Positions 43,600-54,245 of a stretch of DNA of 64,000 nucleotides are shown here, piece after piece; position 1 is the stretch's first letter; every line of letters begins with the position of its first letter. This DNA comes from an uncultured Bacilli bacterium. GTDB taxonomy: Bacteria > Bacillota_I > Bacilli_A > RF39 > UBA660. The translations under genes were made by a program, and so were the position numbers. The notes beneath the pieces are model-generated. The model did no database searches and was not told where the DNA came from. It saw only the letters and a program-made list of their open reading frames with translations. The stretch covers positions 56,866 through 120,865 of the forward strand of contig CAKOKQ010000005.1 in NCBI GenBank assembly GCA_934095825.1. The letters are read 5' to 3'.

Positions 43600-44142
43600 A
43601 TGGTTAATAAAATATTGAAAAAAAGCGTAGATTTAGGAAAGAAAGTAGCTGATACTCAAGTATTTGAAGAGTATTTAGGAAAATTATCTGAGAATTTTGT
43701 GGTTGAAGTTAAAGATAAAATAAAACCAGCGACAACAATGGCTTATAATATGTGTGTTGATGCTTGTTGCAGTTATAAATTATTTAAAATTAATGGTAAG
43801 AAATATATAAGAATAGTTTTAACTAATCATTTAGATTATGTTATTAGTCGTGAGGACTTAAATTGTATGCCATATTTGGTAGAAATGGATTATCGTCCTA
43901 AAGCTATTACAATTGATTATGATGTCTTTTTAAGAGCTTTAGAAATTAATGGTTTCACATATTCCATTGATATTGATAAAGAAAATTTTGAGATGATTGA
44001 CGGTGGGAAGTTAGATTATATTACTGGTCAATTAAACATTACTAAGAACTATTTGGAAATGCCTAAAAAGACAGCTGCTGAACATTCAAGAAAGCGATTA
44101 TTGTTAAGGTTAATTTATCCTGATGATAAAAAATGGTTTTAA
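43600..44142 (+). CDS. Unknown soluble protein
   Basis: 180 residues with no signal or membrane segment; basic at both ends. It contains MAYNMCVDACCSYKLFKINGKKYIRIVLTN and a C-terminal SRKRLLLRLIYPDDKKWF. AGGTGA precedes ATG 43600. No family recognised. Ends just before the T-box promoter. Confidence 0.6.
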   Translation: MVNKILKKSVDLGKKVADTQVFEEYLGKLSENFVVEVKDKIKPATTMAYNMCVDACCSYKLFKINGKKYIRIVLTNHLDYVISREDLNCMPYLVEMDYRPKAITIDYDVFLRALEINGFTYSIDIDKENFEMIDGGKLDYITGQLNITKNYLEMPKKTAAEHSRKRLLLRLIYPDDKKWF

Positions 44143-44146
44143 GTTC

Positions 44147-44175
44147 TTGACATTAGAAGAAAAACGACATAAAAT
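44147..44175 (+). promoter_or_regulatory. Promoter of the thrS T-box operon
   Basis: TTGACA (44147-44152), 17 bp, TAAAAT (44170-44175). Confidence 0.75.
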
Positions 44176-44181
44176 TAATTT

Positions 44182-44384
44182 AACAATTTTGATTAGGACG
44201 AGATTATTTAAATATCTTTTTAAAGAGAGTTTATCATTGGTGGAAGATAGATAAAAGAATTAAATAGTTACTACCTATGAATTGGCTAGCAAAACTAGTC
44301 CGGCAAAGCCGTTATAAGAATTAAGTAAAATTAAGGATGGTACCGCATTAATTGCTCCTTTTGAGGGTGGTTAGTGCGTTTTTT
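44182..44384 (+). ncRNA. T-box riboswitch, threonine type
   Basis: A ~200-nt leader. The T-box sequence AAGGATGGTACCGC (44333-44346) contains TGGT, which pairs with the tRNA ACCA end. The terminator CGCATTAA / TTAGTGCG with six T is at 44344-44384, and the antiterminator shares its 5' arm. The stem I candidate specifier reads ACT-ACC in TAGTTACTACCTATGAA (~44265-44281), both threonine codons, agreeing with thrS downstream. Uncharged tRNA-Thr should release termination. Confidence 0.88.
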
Positions 44385-44397
44385 ATTGGAGGTTTTT

Positions 44398-44628
44398 ATG
44401 CAAGAACAGATACCGGTGCAGATGACTAAAGAAGATTATGAGGCTTTTATTAAACAAAAACATCAAGAACTTTTTGATTTGAAGTTAAAAATTGCTTTAG
44501 CAACATCCGAGACCGAAAAAGTTGGCCTTAAGGAAGCCGAAAAAAATTTAAAAAGAATATTAACCAAGGCTATGCAAAATAATATAGATTATGGTTATTA
44601 TAATGAATTAGATAGAAAAGGAAGATAG
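44398..44628 (+). CDS. Small protein between T-box and thrS, unknown
   Basis: 76 residues, helical and charged (KEDYEAFIKQKHQELFDLKLKIALATSETEKVGLKEAEKNLKRILTKAM). GGAGG lies 5 bases before ATG 44398; an earlier in-frame start would lie inside the terminator. It is under the T-box and ends 3 bp before thrS, so it responds to threonine starvation with the synthetase. No TGS fold is evident, so it does not obviously replace the missing ThrRS domain. Family unknown. Confidence 0.7.
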   Translation: MQEQIPVQMTKEDYEAFIKQKHQELFDLKLKIALATSETEKVGLKEAEKNLKRILTKAMQNNIDYGYYNELDRKGR

Positions 44629-44631
44629 ATT

Positions 44632-46386
44632 ATGATAAATATAAAAGAAGATAAAAATTTAAGTGTGTTAAATCACTCATGCGCGCATTTAATGGCCCAA
44701 GCTGTTAAACATTTATATCCCAATGCTAAATTTTGGGTAGGTCCAGTAGTAGAAGAGGGATTCTATTATGATATGGATTTAGGTGATACAGTTTTAACAG
44801 AAGAAGATATAGAAAAAATTTCTAAAGAAATGAAAAAAATAGCTAAAGATGGCAAGAAAATAATTCGTCATGAAATTAGTAAGGCAGAAGCATTAGAAAT
44901 GTTTAAGGATGATCCTTATAAAATAGATTTAATTGAAAATATGCCCGAAGATGAAGTTATTTCTTGTTACAGTCAAGGTGATTTTACCGATCTTTGCCGT
45001 GGACCTCATGTTGATAATGTTAAATTACTTAAAAACTTTAAACTATTAAAGTTTAGTGGGGCTTATTATAAAGGGGACTCAAAAAATAAAGTGTTACAAA
45101 GAGTATATGGAGTATGTTTTGATACACCAGAAGCTTTAGAGCAACATCTTGCCGAGTTAGAGGATGCTAAAGCTAGAGATCATCGTAAACTAGGTAAAGA
45201 TTTAGGCATATTTATGTTTAGTGATTTAGTTGGAAAAGGACTTCCAATGTGGTTACCAAATGGCTTTATTGTTCGTCGTAGTTTAGTTGATTACATTATG
45301 GATAAAGAGATTTCTTTAGGGTATCAACATGTAATGACTCCATCACTTGGAAATGTTGAACTTTATAAGACATCAGGACACTGGGATCATTATAAAGATG
45401 ATATGTTTCCTAAGATGGAGCTTGATGATGAAGCTTATGTATTAAGACCAATGAACTGTCCTCATCATATGATGATGTTTAAAAATAGATTACATTCTTA
45501 TCGTGATTTACCTATCAGAATTGCGGAGATTGCTAATGATTTTAGATATGAGGCCAGTGGGGCAGTATGTGGTATTGAAAGAACTAGAGCCTTTACACAA
45601 AATGATTCCCATATATTCTGTCGTCCTGACCAAATTGAATCTGAAGTTAAAGGCGTAATCGATTTAATTTTAGATGTTTATAAAGATTTTGGTTTTAAAG
45701 ACTTTAAATTTAGATTGTCTTTAAGAGATAGTAAGAATGTTGATAAGTATTTTGGTAATGATGAATTATGGGAAAAGAGTGAAAATGCTCTAAGAACTAT
45801 TTTAAAAAATACGGGGCATGAGTATTATGAGGCTGAAGGGGAAGCCGCATTTTATGGACCAAAGATTGATGTTCAAGTAAGAAGTGCTATTGGACATGAT
45901 GTTACATTATCAACTGTGCAATTAGATTACCAATTACCAGAAAGATTTGAATTAGAATATATTAATGAAGATAATGAAAAGGTAAGACCCGTTGTTATTC
46001 ACCGCGCTATTTTAGGTTCACTTGATAGATTCATTGCTTTCCTTTTAGAAGAAACAAAAGGTTATCTACCATTGTGGCTTGCTCCTCATCAAGTAAATAT
46101 TATTCCTGTTAATAATAATTATCATTTAGAATATGCTAAAGAAGTAGAAAATTTATTAAAAAATAAGGGAATTAGAGTAAATCTTGATGATAGAGAAGAA
46201 AAAGTTGGTTATAAGATGCGTGAGGCTATTATGAGCAAATATCCATATATTTTAGTACTTGGAGATAATGAAGTTACTAATAAAACTATTACTTATAGAA
46301 CTAGTCAGAGTGAAGAAAAAATCACTATTGCTTTAGATGAATTTGTAAATAAAGTTGAAGAAGAAATAAAAAATAAAACTAGATAA
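44632..46386 (+). CDS. thrS: Threonyl-tRNA synthetase without TGS domain
   Basis: 584 residues; usual bacterial ThrRS is ~640. It starts directly with the editing domain (HSCAHLMAQAVKHLYP; CRGPHVD, zinc-like His/Cys site), then the catalytic core with zinc ligands in MNCPHHMMMF, FRYEASGAVCGIERTRAFTQND and HRAILGSLDRF, and the anticodon-binding domain (LAPHQVNIIPV...VNLDDREEKVGYKMREA). The N-terminal ~60-residue TGS domain is absent; no frame encoding one lies upstream. Controlled by the T-box. Confidence 0.95.
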   Translation: MINIKEDKNLSVLNHSCAHLMAQAVKHLYPNAKFWVGPVVEEGFYYDMDLGDTVLTEEDIEKISKEMKKIAKDGKKIIRHEISKAEALEMFKDDPYKIDLIENMPEDEVISCYSQGDFTDLCRGPHVDNVKLLKNFKLLKFSGAYYKGDSKNKVLQRVYGVCFDTPEALEQHLAELEDAKARDHRKLGKDLGIFMFSDLVGKGLPMWLPNGFIVRRSLVDYIMDKEISLGYQHVMTPSLGNVELYKTSGHWDHYKDDMFPKMELDDEAYVLRPMNCPHHMMMFKNRLHSYRDLPIRIAEIANDFRYEASGAVCGIERTRAFTQNDSHIFCRPDQIESEVKGVIDLILDVYKDFGFKDFKFRLSLRDSKNVDKYFGNDELWEKSENALRTILKNTGHEYYEAEGEAAFYGPKIDVQVRSAIGHDVTLSTVQLDYQLPERFELEYINEDNEKVRPVVIHRAILGSLDRFIAFLLEETKGYLPLWLAPHQVNIIPVNNNYHLEYAKEVENLLKNKGIRVNLDDREEKVGYKMREAIMSKYPYILVLGDNEVTNKTITYRTSQSEEKITIALDEFVNKVEEEIKNKTR

Positions 46387-46401
46387 TTGATATGATTATG
46401 A

Positions 46402-46426
46402 AAAGTAGGGAAGCCTGCTTTTTTTT
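46402..46426 (+). terminator. Terminator of thrS
   Basis: AAGTAGG, GAAG loop, CCTGCTT, T-run. Confidence 0.87.
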
Positions 46427-46445
46427 AGTGTCATAATGTAAAAAA

Positions 46446-46724
46446 TTTCATAGAGTTTAATACTCTATGAAAGCGTGTTTTCGTTGTTTACTTTTAATTT
46501 ATATATTAAATATAACATAAAAATAGGCTATTTTCTATATAAAATATAAATTTTTGTGGTCAGATTTTTAGTCAGAAAAATGTGTAAAGTTCTTAAGCGT
46601 TTTAGGCCTTGGAAAGCGTCAAATAAATTTTATTTTGGAGTTCTATTGTGGTCAAATTCATGGTCAAATAGTCTTCAAGTCCAGTATTTACTGGTGTTTT
46701 CATAGAGTATTAAACTCTAAGAAA
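46446..46724 (+). promoter_or_regulatory. Predicted invertible promoter segment 3
   Basis: Left site 46446-46472: arms TTTCATAGAG / CTCTATGAAA, core TTTAATA. Right site 46698-46724: core TATTAAA, arm CTCTAAGAAA with one substitution. The 225-bp inner segment is very similar to segment 4. It carries GTCA repeats, an internal palindrome CCAGTA-TT-TACTGG near the right end, and a minus-strand extended -10 TGT-TATATT (46509-46514) pointing away from the gene. Nothing else is in the gap to 46765 beyond the leader of the surface gene. Confidence 0.68.
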
Positions 46725-46764
46725 GGTGTCAAGTTTTGTAAAGAAGGAAATGGATAGGCGTTTT

Positions 46765-48009
46765 ATGAAGAAGAGATATTTAATAATTATTAGTTTTTTA
46801 ATATTAGGAAGTTTTTACTGGTTAAATTTTAAAGTAGATAATAGTACTAAGAACATTATTGGCGTTTATATAGAAGGTGAATATTCTAGTAATGTTCCCC
46901 TTAAAGATGATGGTTATTATGTTGAGAAGATAGAATGTGATAATGGCTCTTCGGGAGAGTGGGACTATGTTAATTGGGGTTTACTTACTACTAATATGAG
47001 TAAGAAATCAAAATGCAATGTTTATTTTAGAAAAGATACTATTGTTAATTCGATAAAAAATGAGTTAGATACAACAGGTAAATGTCCAATAGTAAATGAT
47101 GATGGAACGGTTAATGTAACCAGTGCAGAATCAGAAAACTCGCTTTTATGTAGTGCTCCTGATAATTATGGAACAAGTTATTATTATCGTGGTAATGTTT
47201 CTAATAACTATGTTTATTTTGCTAACCTTTATTGGCGAATAGTTCGTATTAATGGTGATGGTTCAATAAGAATAATTTATGATGGAACAAGTGCCCATGA
47301 AAATGGCGAAGCAAGTAATGATAGAATAATTGGTAACAGTGCTTTTAATGAAAAATCAGATGATAATGCTTATGTAGGTTATATGTATGGAACACCTAAT
47401 TCTTCAACATATGAAGAAACTCATGCTAATATAAATGATTCAACAATAAAAAAATATGTAGATAGTTGGTATGAAAATAATATTAAAGGGACTAATTATG
47501 AAGAAAATTTGGCAGATAATTTGTTTTGCAATGATAGGACAATTTCTAAATATAATCCTGATAATTATACTAATTATGGTTTTGGCAAAAATAGCACTTT
47601 ATATGAAAGAGCAAAAGGCCCTTGGTCGGCACCTAGCGATACCGAAAATGCTAAGATGAAATTTTATTGTAAACAACTAAATGATAGTTTTACTGTGCAA
47701 TCGTCATTGGGCAATATGTCTTTAAAATATGCGATATCATTATTAAATAAGGACGAATTAGTTTTATCAGGACAATATATATATAGTTATGGTACTAAAT
47801 CAAACTATTTGTATATTGGAAGCGGTTATTGGACGATGAGCCCTGATGCTTTTGATGAACAAGGTGCTAAATCTAGGCTGTATTATGATGATGGAGAAAG
47901 TTTTGATGCTGTTAATGTGGTATATGGTGTAAAACCTGTTATTAATTTAAAACAAGGTTCTTTGAAATTTGGTGATGGAACTATAAATAATCCATATAGG
48001 ATAAGTTAA
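46765..48009 (+). CDS. Surface protein: shared N-terminal module plus VRP-type (DUF6273-like) domain
   Basis: ~414 residues. N-terminal hydrophobic anchor ~4-18 (YLIIISFLILGSFYW). Shared module ~28-90 (GVYIEGEYSSNVPLKDDGYYVEKIECDNGSSGEWDYVNWGLLTTN...KCNVYF, two Cys). Residues ~95-410 resemble the locus 1 C-terminal domain: YVYFANLYWRIVRINGDGS, YWTMSPDAFD and the end VKPVINLKQGSLKFGDGTINNPYRI. ATG 46765 matches the start of the 54562 paralogue; the longer frame begins in the recombination site. Likely exposed on the cell surface. Confidence 0.75.
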   Translation: MKKRYLIIISFLILGSFYWLNFKVDNSTKNIIGVYIEGEYSSNVPLKDDGYYVEKIECDNGSSGEWDYVNWGLLTTNMSKKSKCNVYFRKDTIVNSIKNELDTTGKCPIVNDDGTVNVTSAESENSLLCSAPDNYGTSYYYRGNVSNNYVYFANLYWRIVRINGDGSIRIIYDGTSAHENGEASNDRIIGNSAFNEKSDDNAYVGYMYGTPNSSTYEETHANINDSTIKKYVDSWYENNIKGTNYEENLADNLFCNDRTISKYNPDNYTNYGFGKNSTLYERAKGPWSAPSDTENAKMKFYCKQLNDSFTVQSSLGNMSLKYAISLLNKDELVLSGQYIYSYGTKSNYLYIGSGYWTMSPDAFDEQGAKSRLYYDDGESFDAVNVVYGVKPVINLKQGSLKFGDGTINNPYRIS

Positions 48010-48010
48010 G

Positions 48011-48048
48011 AAAGGGCTGTTATTCTAAGGAATAATGGCACTTTTTTT
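48011..48048 (+). terminator. Terminator of surface gene 3
   Basis: AAAGGGCTGTTATTC pairs with GAATAATGGCACTTT (one mismatch, two G-U), then T-run. Confidence 0.75.
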
Positions 48049-48102
48049 GGAAAAAGTAGAATCGTAACTGGTAAATTATTAAAAATTATGGTAATGTATT
48101 AA

Positions 48103-50022
<1,920 letters not shown>

Positions 50023-50026
50023 TTAT

Positions 50027-52588
50027 ATGCAGAATGAAACAGTAAAGAAAATTCAAGAATATGCTTTAGAAGAAATTATGGGTCTTCGTTTTGGAGCCTA
50101 TGCTAAAGAAATTATCCAAGATCGTGCAATACCAGATGTTCGTGATGGTCTAAAACCAGTTCAAAGAAGAATTTTATATGATATGTATATTAATCATAAT
50201 GATTCTGCTCACCCTTTTACAAAGTGTGCTAAAACTGTTGGTGATGTTTTGGGTAAATTCCACCCCCATGGCGATTCTTCGGTTTATGATGCTATGGTTC
50301 GTATGTCGCAGTGGTGGAAACAATCAATGCCTTTAATTGATATTCATGGTAATAATGGTTCCATTGATGGTGATGGAGCAGCCGCTTATCGTTATACTGA
50401 GGCTAGACTTTCTAAGGTTGCTAATGAGTTATTAAAAGATTTAGATAAAGGAACAGTTGAGTGGGCTCCAAACTTCGATGATACTTTACTTGAACCAACC
50501 GTCTTACCCGCTAAATTTCCTGCTCTTTTAGTTAATGGGACAAATGGTATTTCAGCTGGTTATGCAACTAATATTCCACCCCATAATTTAGGGGAAATAA
50601 TTGAGGCCACAATCAAGAGAATAGATAGTCCTAATTGTCGTTTAGAAACAATTTTAGATATTGTTAAAGGACCCGATTTTCCTACTGGTGGCATCTGTAT
50701 GGGAAAAAATGGAATTATTGATGCTTTTTCAACTGGCCGTGGTCGAGTAATTGTTCGTAGTAAATATGAGGTTGTAAAGACTAAAGGCAAAGAACAAATA
50801 ATTATAACGGAAATTCCGTTTGAAGTTAATAAAGCCATGATGGTTGCTAAGATTGATGCCATTAGAATTGATAAAAAAATTGATGGCATAGCTGAAGTTC
50901 GTGATGAAACAGACCGTACGGGGATTAGGATTGCTATTGATTTAAAGGCTAATGCTAATAGTGATTTAATAATTAATTATTTACTTAAAAATACCGATTT
51001 ACAAGTTTCTTATAATTACAATATGGTTGCTATTGTTAATAAACGACCAATGACCTTAGGGATATTATCATTACTTGATGCTTATATAGCGCATCAAAAA
51101 GAGGTTATTACCAGACGCAGTAAGTTTGATTTAGAAGCTTATCAAAAACGCTTAAATATTGTAGATGGTTTCTTAAAGATGATGGACATCTTAGATGAAG
51201 TTATTAAGACTATTCGAGCTTCAAAAAATAAGACCGACGCTAAAGAAAACTTGATGAAAGAATTTAACTTTAATGCTGAACAAGCCGAGGCAATCGTTGT
51301 GTTACAATTATATCGTTTAACTAATACTGATGTTTTAGCATTACAAGAAGAACATGATAACTTAGTAAAATATATTAAAGCTTTAGAACTTATTTTAAGT
51401 AATGAAGAAAAATTAAAAGAAGTTATGAAATATGAATTAAAGAAAATCAAAAAAGATTATCCAACGCCAAGAAGAACTGAAATTGTTGATGAGATTGCTG
51501 ATATTAAGTTAGATACAACTGATTTAATTACTAAAGAAAATGTAATGGTTGCTTTATCTAACGAAGGTTATATTAAACGAGTTTCTATGAAGAGCTATAC
51601 TTCAAGTAATGGTGATGAAACAACTTTAAAACCGGGGGATTATCTAAAATATTTATTTGAAGTATCGACTTTAGATAATATAGTAATATTTACTAATTTA
51701 GGACAGTATTTATATGTTCCGGTACATACAATTTTTGAAGGTAAATGGAAAGAATTAGGTAAACATATTAATAATTTAGTTACTGGTTTAACTGAATCAG
51801 AATATATAGTTGGAGCCTTTATTCTTAAAAATCCAGAAGAAAAGATTACTTTTGTAACTAAGAATGGTTTAGTAAAACAATCGATTTTAAAAGATTTTAT
51901 AGTAAGTCGTTATTCTAAAGCAATGCTAGCCTTTAAATTAAAAGATGATGATGAAGTTATTGCTGTAAATTCTAGTAAGTCAAGAACGATATTAGTAAGC
52001 GAAGCAGGGTATTATGTTAATATAAATACTGAAGAAATTCCAGTAGTCGGAGCAAGAGCTTCTGGTGTTAAAGGAATGAATCTAAAAGATGATATTCTAG
52101 TAGCAGGGTTATCTTTAGACTCAAATGAATATTTAAGTATATTTACTAACAATAAAACAGCTAAGAGAGTAAAAGTAATTGAACTTGAACCCCATAATCG
52201 TGCTAAGAAGGGTAGTACTTTAATTAAGAAAGTTAAGTCTTTTGATTATAAAATTATTAAAGTATTGCTTACTGATGGTAAAGATGAATTGTATTTAAAG
52301 AGTGATAATGAAATTACTAAGATTAAAAATACAGATATTTCTATTTTAGATTTAAAATCAACTGGTGGGACTGTTAGTAAATATAAAATTGATGATGTTT
52401 TTGCCAATACTATTTTTGATAGTAGTTTGAAAAATAATAGAAATGTTAAAGAAGAAGTTATTTCAGAAGAAAATGATGAAAAAGTTGTTGCAGAAACGCA
52501 AGAATTAGAAATAGAAGAAAAAAAGGAAGAAAATCCAAAAGAAGAACAAGTATCTTTAAATGATTTCTTTGATGAATTTAAAATTTAG
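50027..52588 (+). CDS. parC: DNA topoisomerase IV subunit A
   Basis: 853 residues. DRAIPDVRDGLKPVQRRILYDM, the quinolone-region HPHGDSSVYDAMVRMSQ, and the active-site Tyr in AAAYRYTEARLS (~residue 125). The C-terminal beta-pinwheel blades are followed by an acidic tail (~815-853). GGGTGA precedes the ATG 4 bases after parE, so the two are coupled. Confidence 0.94.
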   Translation: MQNETVKKIQEYALEEIMGLRFGAYAKEIIQDRAIPDVRDGLKPVQRRILYDMYINHNDSAHPFTKCAKTVGDVLGKFHPHGDSSVYDAMVRMSQWWKQSMPLIDIHGNNGSIDGDGAAAYRYTEARLSKVANELLKDLDKGTVEWAPNFDDTLLEPTVLPAKFPALLVNGTNGISAGYATNIPPHNLGEIIEATIKRIDSPNCRLETILDIVKGPDFPTGGICMGKNGIIDAFSTGRGRVIVRSKYEVVKTKGKEQIIITEIPFEVNKAMMVAKIDAIRIDKKIDGIAEVRDETDRTGIRIAIDLKANANSDLIINYLLKNTDLQVSYNYNMVAIVNKRPMTLGILSLLDAYIAHQKEVITRRSKFDLEAYQKRLNIVDGFLKMMDILDEVIKTIRASKNKTDAKENLMKEFNFNAEQAEAIVVLQLYRLTNTDVLALQEEHDNLVKYIKALELILSNEEKLKEVMKYELKKIKKDYPTPRRTEIVDEIADIKLDTTDLITKENVMVALSNEGYIKRVSMKSYTSSNGDETTLKPGDYLKYLFEVSTLDNIVIFTNLGQYLYVPVHTIFEGKWKELGKHINNLVTGLTESEYIVGAFILKNPEEKITFVTKNGLVKQSILKDFIVSRYSKAMLAFKLKDDDEVIAVNSSKSRTILVSEAGYYVNINTEEIPVVGARASGVKGMNLKDDILVAGLSLDSNEYLSIFTNNKTAKRVKVIELEPHNRAKKGSTLIKKVKSFDYKIIKVLLTDGKDELYLKSDNEITKIKNTDISILDLKSTGGTVSKYKIDDVFANTIFDSSLKNNRNVKEEVISEENDEKVVAETQELEIEEKKEENPKEEQVSLNDFFDEFKI

Positions 52589-52596
52589 ATAAATAA

Positions 52597-52636
52597 AATC
52601 ACTTACTAATAAATAAAATTTAGTAGGTGATTTTTT
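52597..52636 (+). terminator. parC terminator overlapping the ylbD ribosome site
   Basis: AATCACTTACTAA (52597-52609) pairs with the 3' arm at 52619-52631 over 13 bp (one G-U), with six T directly followed by ATG 52637. The 3' arm contains AGGTGA, the Shine-Dalgarno of the next gene. Confidence 0.8.
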
Positions 52637-53005
52637 ATGGATAAAAAGGAAGCTTTCAAGGAATTTTTACGAAAATATCCCAAAATTACAGAATATTTAA
52701 GAAATAATAAAGATAGTTCTATTCAAAAATTGTATGAGATATATGATATTTATGGGGAAGATGAGGCGGCTTGGCGTCCGTATTTAAATTTTACGAATAA
52801 GATGACAAATGATAATGAGTCGATTAATAGTATTAAAGATTTAATGAAGAGTATTGATGTGGATAGTTTGCAAGAACATATTAAGACAGCCCAGAAGGCT
52901 TTGGGGTTTATTGAAGAATTAACTAGTAAAGGGGCTAGTAATGTTGGAAGTATTCCTAAAGGACCTAAAAGTCCGAGACCACTTGACAAGTTTTTTGGAG
53001 ATTGA
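52637..53005 (+). CDS. ylbD: YlbD-like spore coat protein
   Basis: 122 residues. FKEFLRKYPKITEYLRNNKDSSIQKLYEIYDIYGEDEAAWRPY is the YlbD N-terminal pattern, followed by helices and a C-terminal P/G/K-rich tail (GSIPKGPKSPRPLDKFFGD). YlbD is a coat protein of Bacilli; the adjacent YlbE-like gene matches the order in B. subtilis. Its ribosome site lies inside the parC terminator, and no separate promoter is obvious. Confidence 0.78.
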   Translation: MDKKEAFKEFLRKYPKITEYLRNNKDSSIQKLYEIYDIYGEDEAAWRPYLNFTNKMTNDNESINSIKDLMKSIDVDSLQEHIKTAQKALGFIEELTSKGASNVGSIPKGPKSPRPLDKFFGD

Positions 53006-53007
53006 TT

Positions 53008-53229
53008 ATGGAATTAGATTTACAGTATAAAATTAAGAATACCAAAAATTATTATAATTATTTAAAAGAAAATTCTTATTACATAAAGAAATTAAATCGT
53101 AATAAGAATGAGTTTGAAAACTTTAGTAACTTTGTTAAAGATAAGTATGGGTTAAGAGTAGCGGATAAGATTAGCAAGACTATAGATAATATAGATTTGA
53201 TTAGTACGCTTTTAAATACTTTAAAATAA
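53008..53229 (+). CDS. ylbE: YlbE-like protein
   Basis: ~73 residues. YLKENSYYIKKLNRNKNEFENFSNFVKDKYG corresponds to the YlbE family's 'IRexPxWYRkLsRnPdei...Fe--akkyyg'. Function unknown; linked to sporulation by its neighbour. TTGGAG precedes ATG 53008, 2 bases after the ylbD stop, indicating an operon. Confidence 0.75.
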   Translation: MELDLQYKIKNTKNYYNYLKENSYYIKKLNRNKNEFENFSNFVKDKYGLRVADKISKTIDNIDLISTLLNTLK

Positions 53230-53412
53230 ATTACTTAATGGTTATATTATTAAATTTCAATTAAAAAAACGATGCGAATTGGTAGATTTATACCGGTTAT
53301 TGTGATACCATATTTTATAGATACATTTGATTGTTAGATGTTTTGACCTCTGTCCATATTTTAATTTTTTTTAGAAATGGAGAGGTGGTGGTCCATATGA
53401 AGGAGCCTTCAA

Positions 53413-53487
53413 GTGGAGTACTTAGTTGTACTTATAATCATTCTTGTTTTAATTGCAAGAATATTAGATTCTGGAAACAGAAAATAA
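53413..53487 (+). CDS. Type I toxin-like hydrophobic peptide, copy 3
   Basis: 24 residues with GTG start, (V/M)EYLVVLIIILVLIARIL then DSGNRK. AAGGAG is 7 bases upstream of GTG 53413. An upstream GGAGAGGTGG serves an out-of-frame ATG at 53397 whose frame overlaps the toxin, so translation of the leader may couple to the toxin. ACCTCT at ~53346 can pair with AGAGGT in that ribosome site. Homologue of the peptides at 5528 and 6022. Confidence 0.68.
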   Translation: MEYLVVLIIILVLIARILDSGNRK

Positions 53488-53499
53488 TACTGACTTTAA

Positions 53500-53636
53500 G
53501 TCAAACTGAAAAACATCTACTCAACCTTGTGAATAGATGTTTTTCAAAATTCAATATAATATTGGACTGAGAAACATCTAACGACCAAAGTCAAATGTAT
53601 CTCTTTTTTTGTATAAAGAACAATTAAGTTCTTTCA
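53500..53636 (-). ncRNA. Predicted antisense antitoxin RNA, copy 3
   Basis: Promoter TTGCAT (53665-53670), 16 bp, TATACT (53643-53648) with TGC extension. Ends at the hairpin 53508-53545 (GAAAAACATCTA / TAGATGTTTTTC). Its -35 has one change from the TTGCAA of the other copies. Confidence 0.6.
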
Positions 53637-53914
53637 CTAAGTAGTATAGCATAATAAAAATAAAATGCAACTACAAGTTTCTACTAAATATTATATAAAA
53701 TTCCAGAAGAAATATACTATAAATAGTTATTGATAATAATTTAAATATTAATAATATAAAAATTGAGAAAATAACATAATTTGATGGATTTATACTGGTT
53801 ATTGTGATACCATATTTTATAGATGCATTTGATTGTTAGATGTTTTGACCTCAGTCCATATTTTAATTTTTTTTAGAAATGGAGAGGTGGTGGTCCATAT
53901 GAAGGAGCCTTCAA

Positions 53915-53989
53915 GTGGAGTACTTAGTTGTACTTATAATCATTCTTGTTTTAATTGCAAGAATATTAGATTCTGGAAACAGAAAATAA
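53915..53989 (+). CDS. Type I toxin-like hydrophobic peptide, copy 4
   Basis: Identical peptide to copy 3, GTG start at 53915, with the same AAGGAG spacing and the same overlapping leader ATG at 53899. Product of the recent tandem duplication. Confidence 0.68.
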   Translation: MEYLVVLIIILVLIARILDSGNRK

Positions 53990-54002
53990 TACTGACTTTA
54001 AG

Positions 54003-54138
54003 TCAAACTGAAAAACATCTACTCAACCTTGTGAATAGATGTTTTTCAAAATTCAATATAATATTGGACTGAGAAACATCTAACGACCAAAGTCAAATGT
54101 ATCTCTTTTTTTGTATAAAGAACAATTAAGTTCTTTCA
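54003..54138 (-). ncRNA. Predicted antisense antitoxin RNA, copy 4
   Basis: Promoter TTGCAA (54167-54172), 16 bp, TATACT (54145-54150) with TGC extension. Ends at the hairpin 54010-54047, identical to copy 3. Confidence 0.6.
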
Positions 54139-54245
54139 CTAAGTAGTATAGCATGTTTAAATATTTTTGCAACTACTTTTGCCATCAAAAATAGTATATG
54201 TTATTTTAAGTAATATATGTATCAATACATTTTAGTAAATGCAAT

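Larger units (their letters stand above)
53281..54152. repeat. Tandem duplication of a ~370-bp toxin-antitoxin unit
   Basis: Two copies with a 502-bp offset, from about 53281-53650 and 53783-54152. They differ at only a few bases (for example CTCTGTCC versus CTCAGTCC), so the duplication is recent. Unique AT-rich sequence separates them. Between 53230 and 54245 nothing else is encoded. Confidence 0.9.

Noticed and set aside
46726..46764. Longer N-terminus for surface protein 3
   Set aside because: It would begin inside or next to the recombination site; the paralogues start at the position matching 46765.
50560..51450. Two frames opposite parC
   Set aside because: Shadows of parC without ribosome sites.
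53331..54072. Two identical 79-residue frames (53331-53570 and 53833-54072)
   Set aside because: They run across the toxin leader, the hydrophobic peptide frame and the hairpin. Not kept in copies 1 and 2, so they are by-products of the duplication.
53281..54152. CRISPR-like repeat
   Set aside because: Only two ~370-bp copies with a unique gap; no short regular repeats or spacers and no cas genes.
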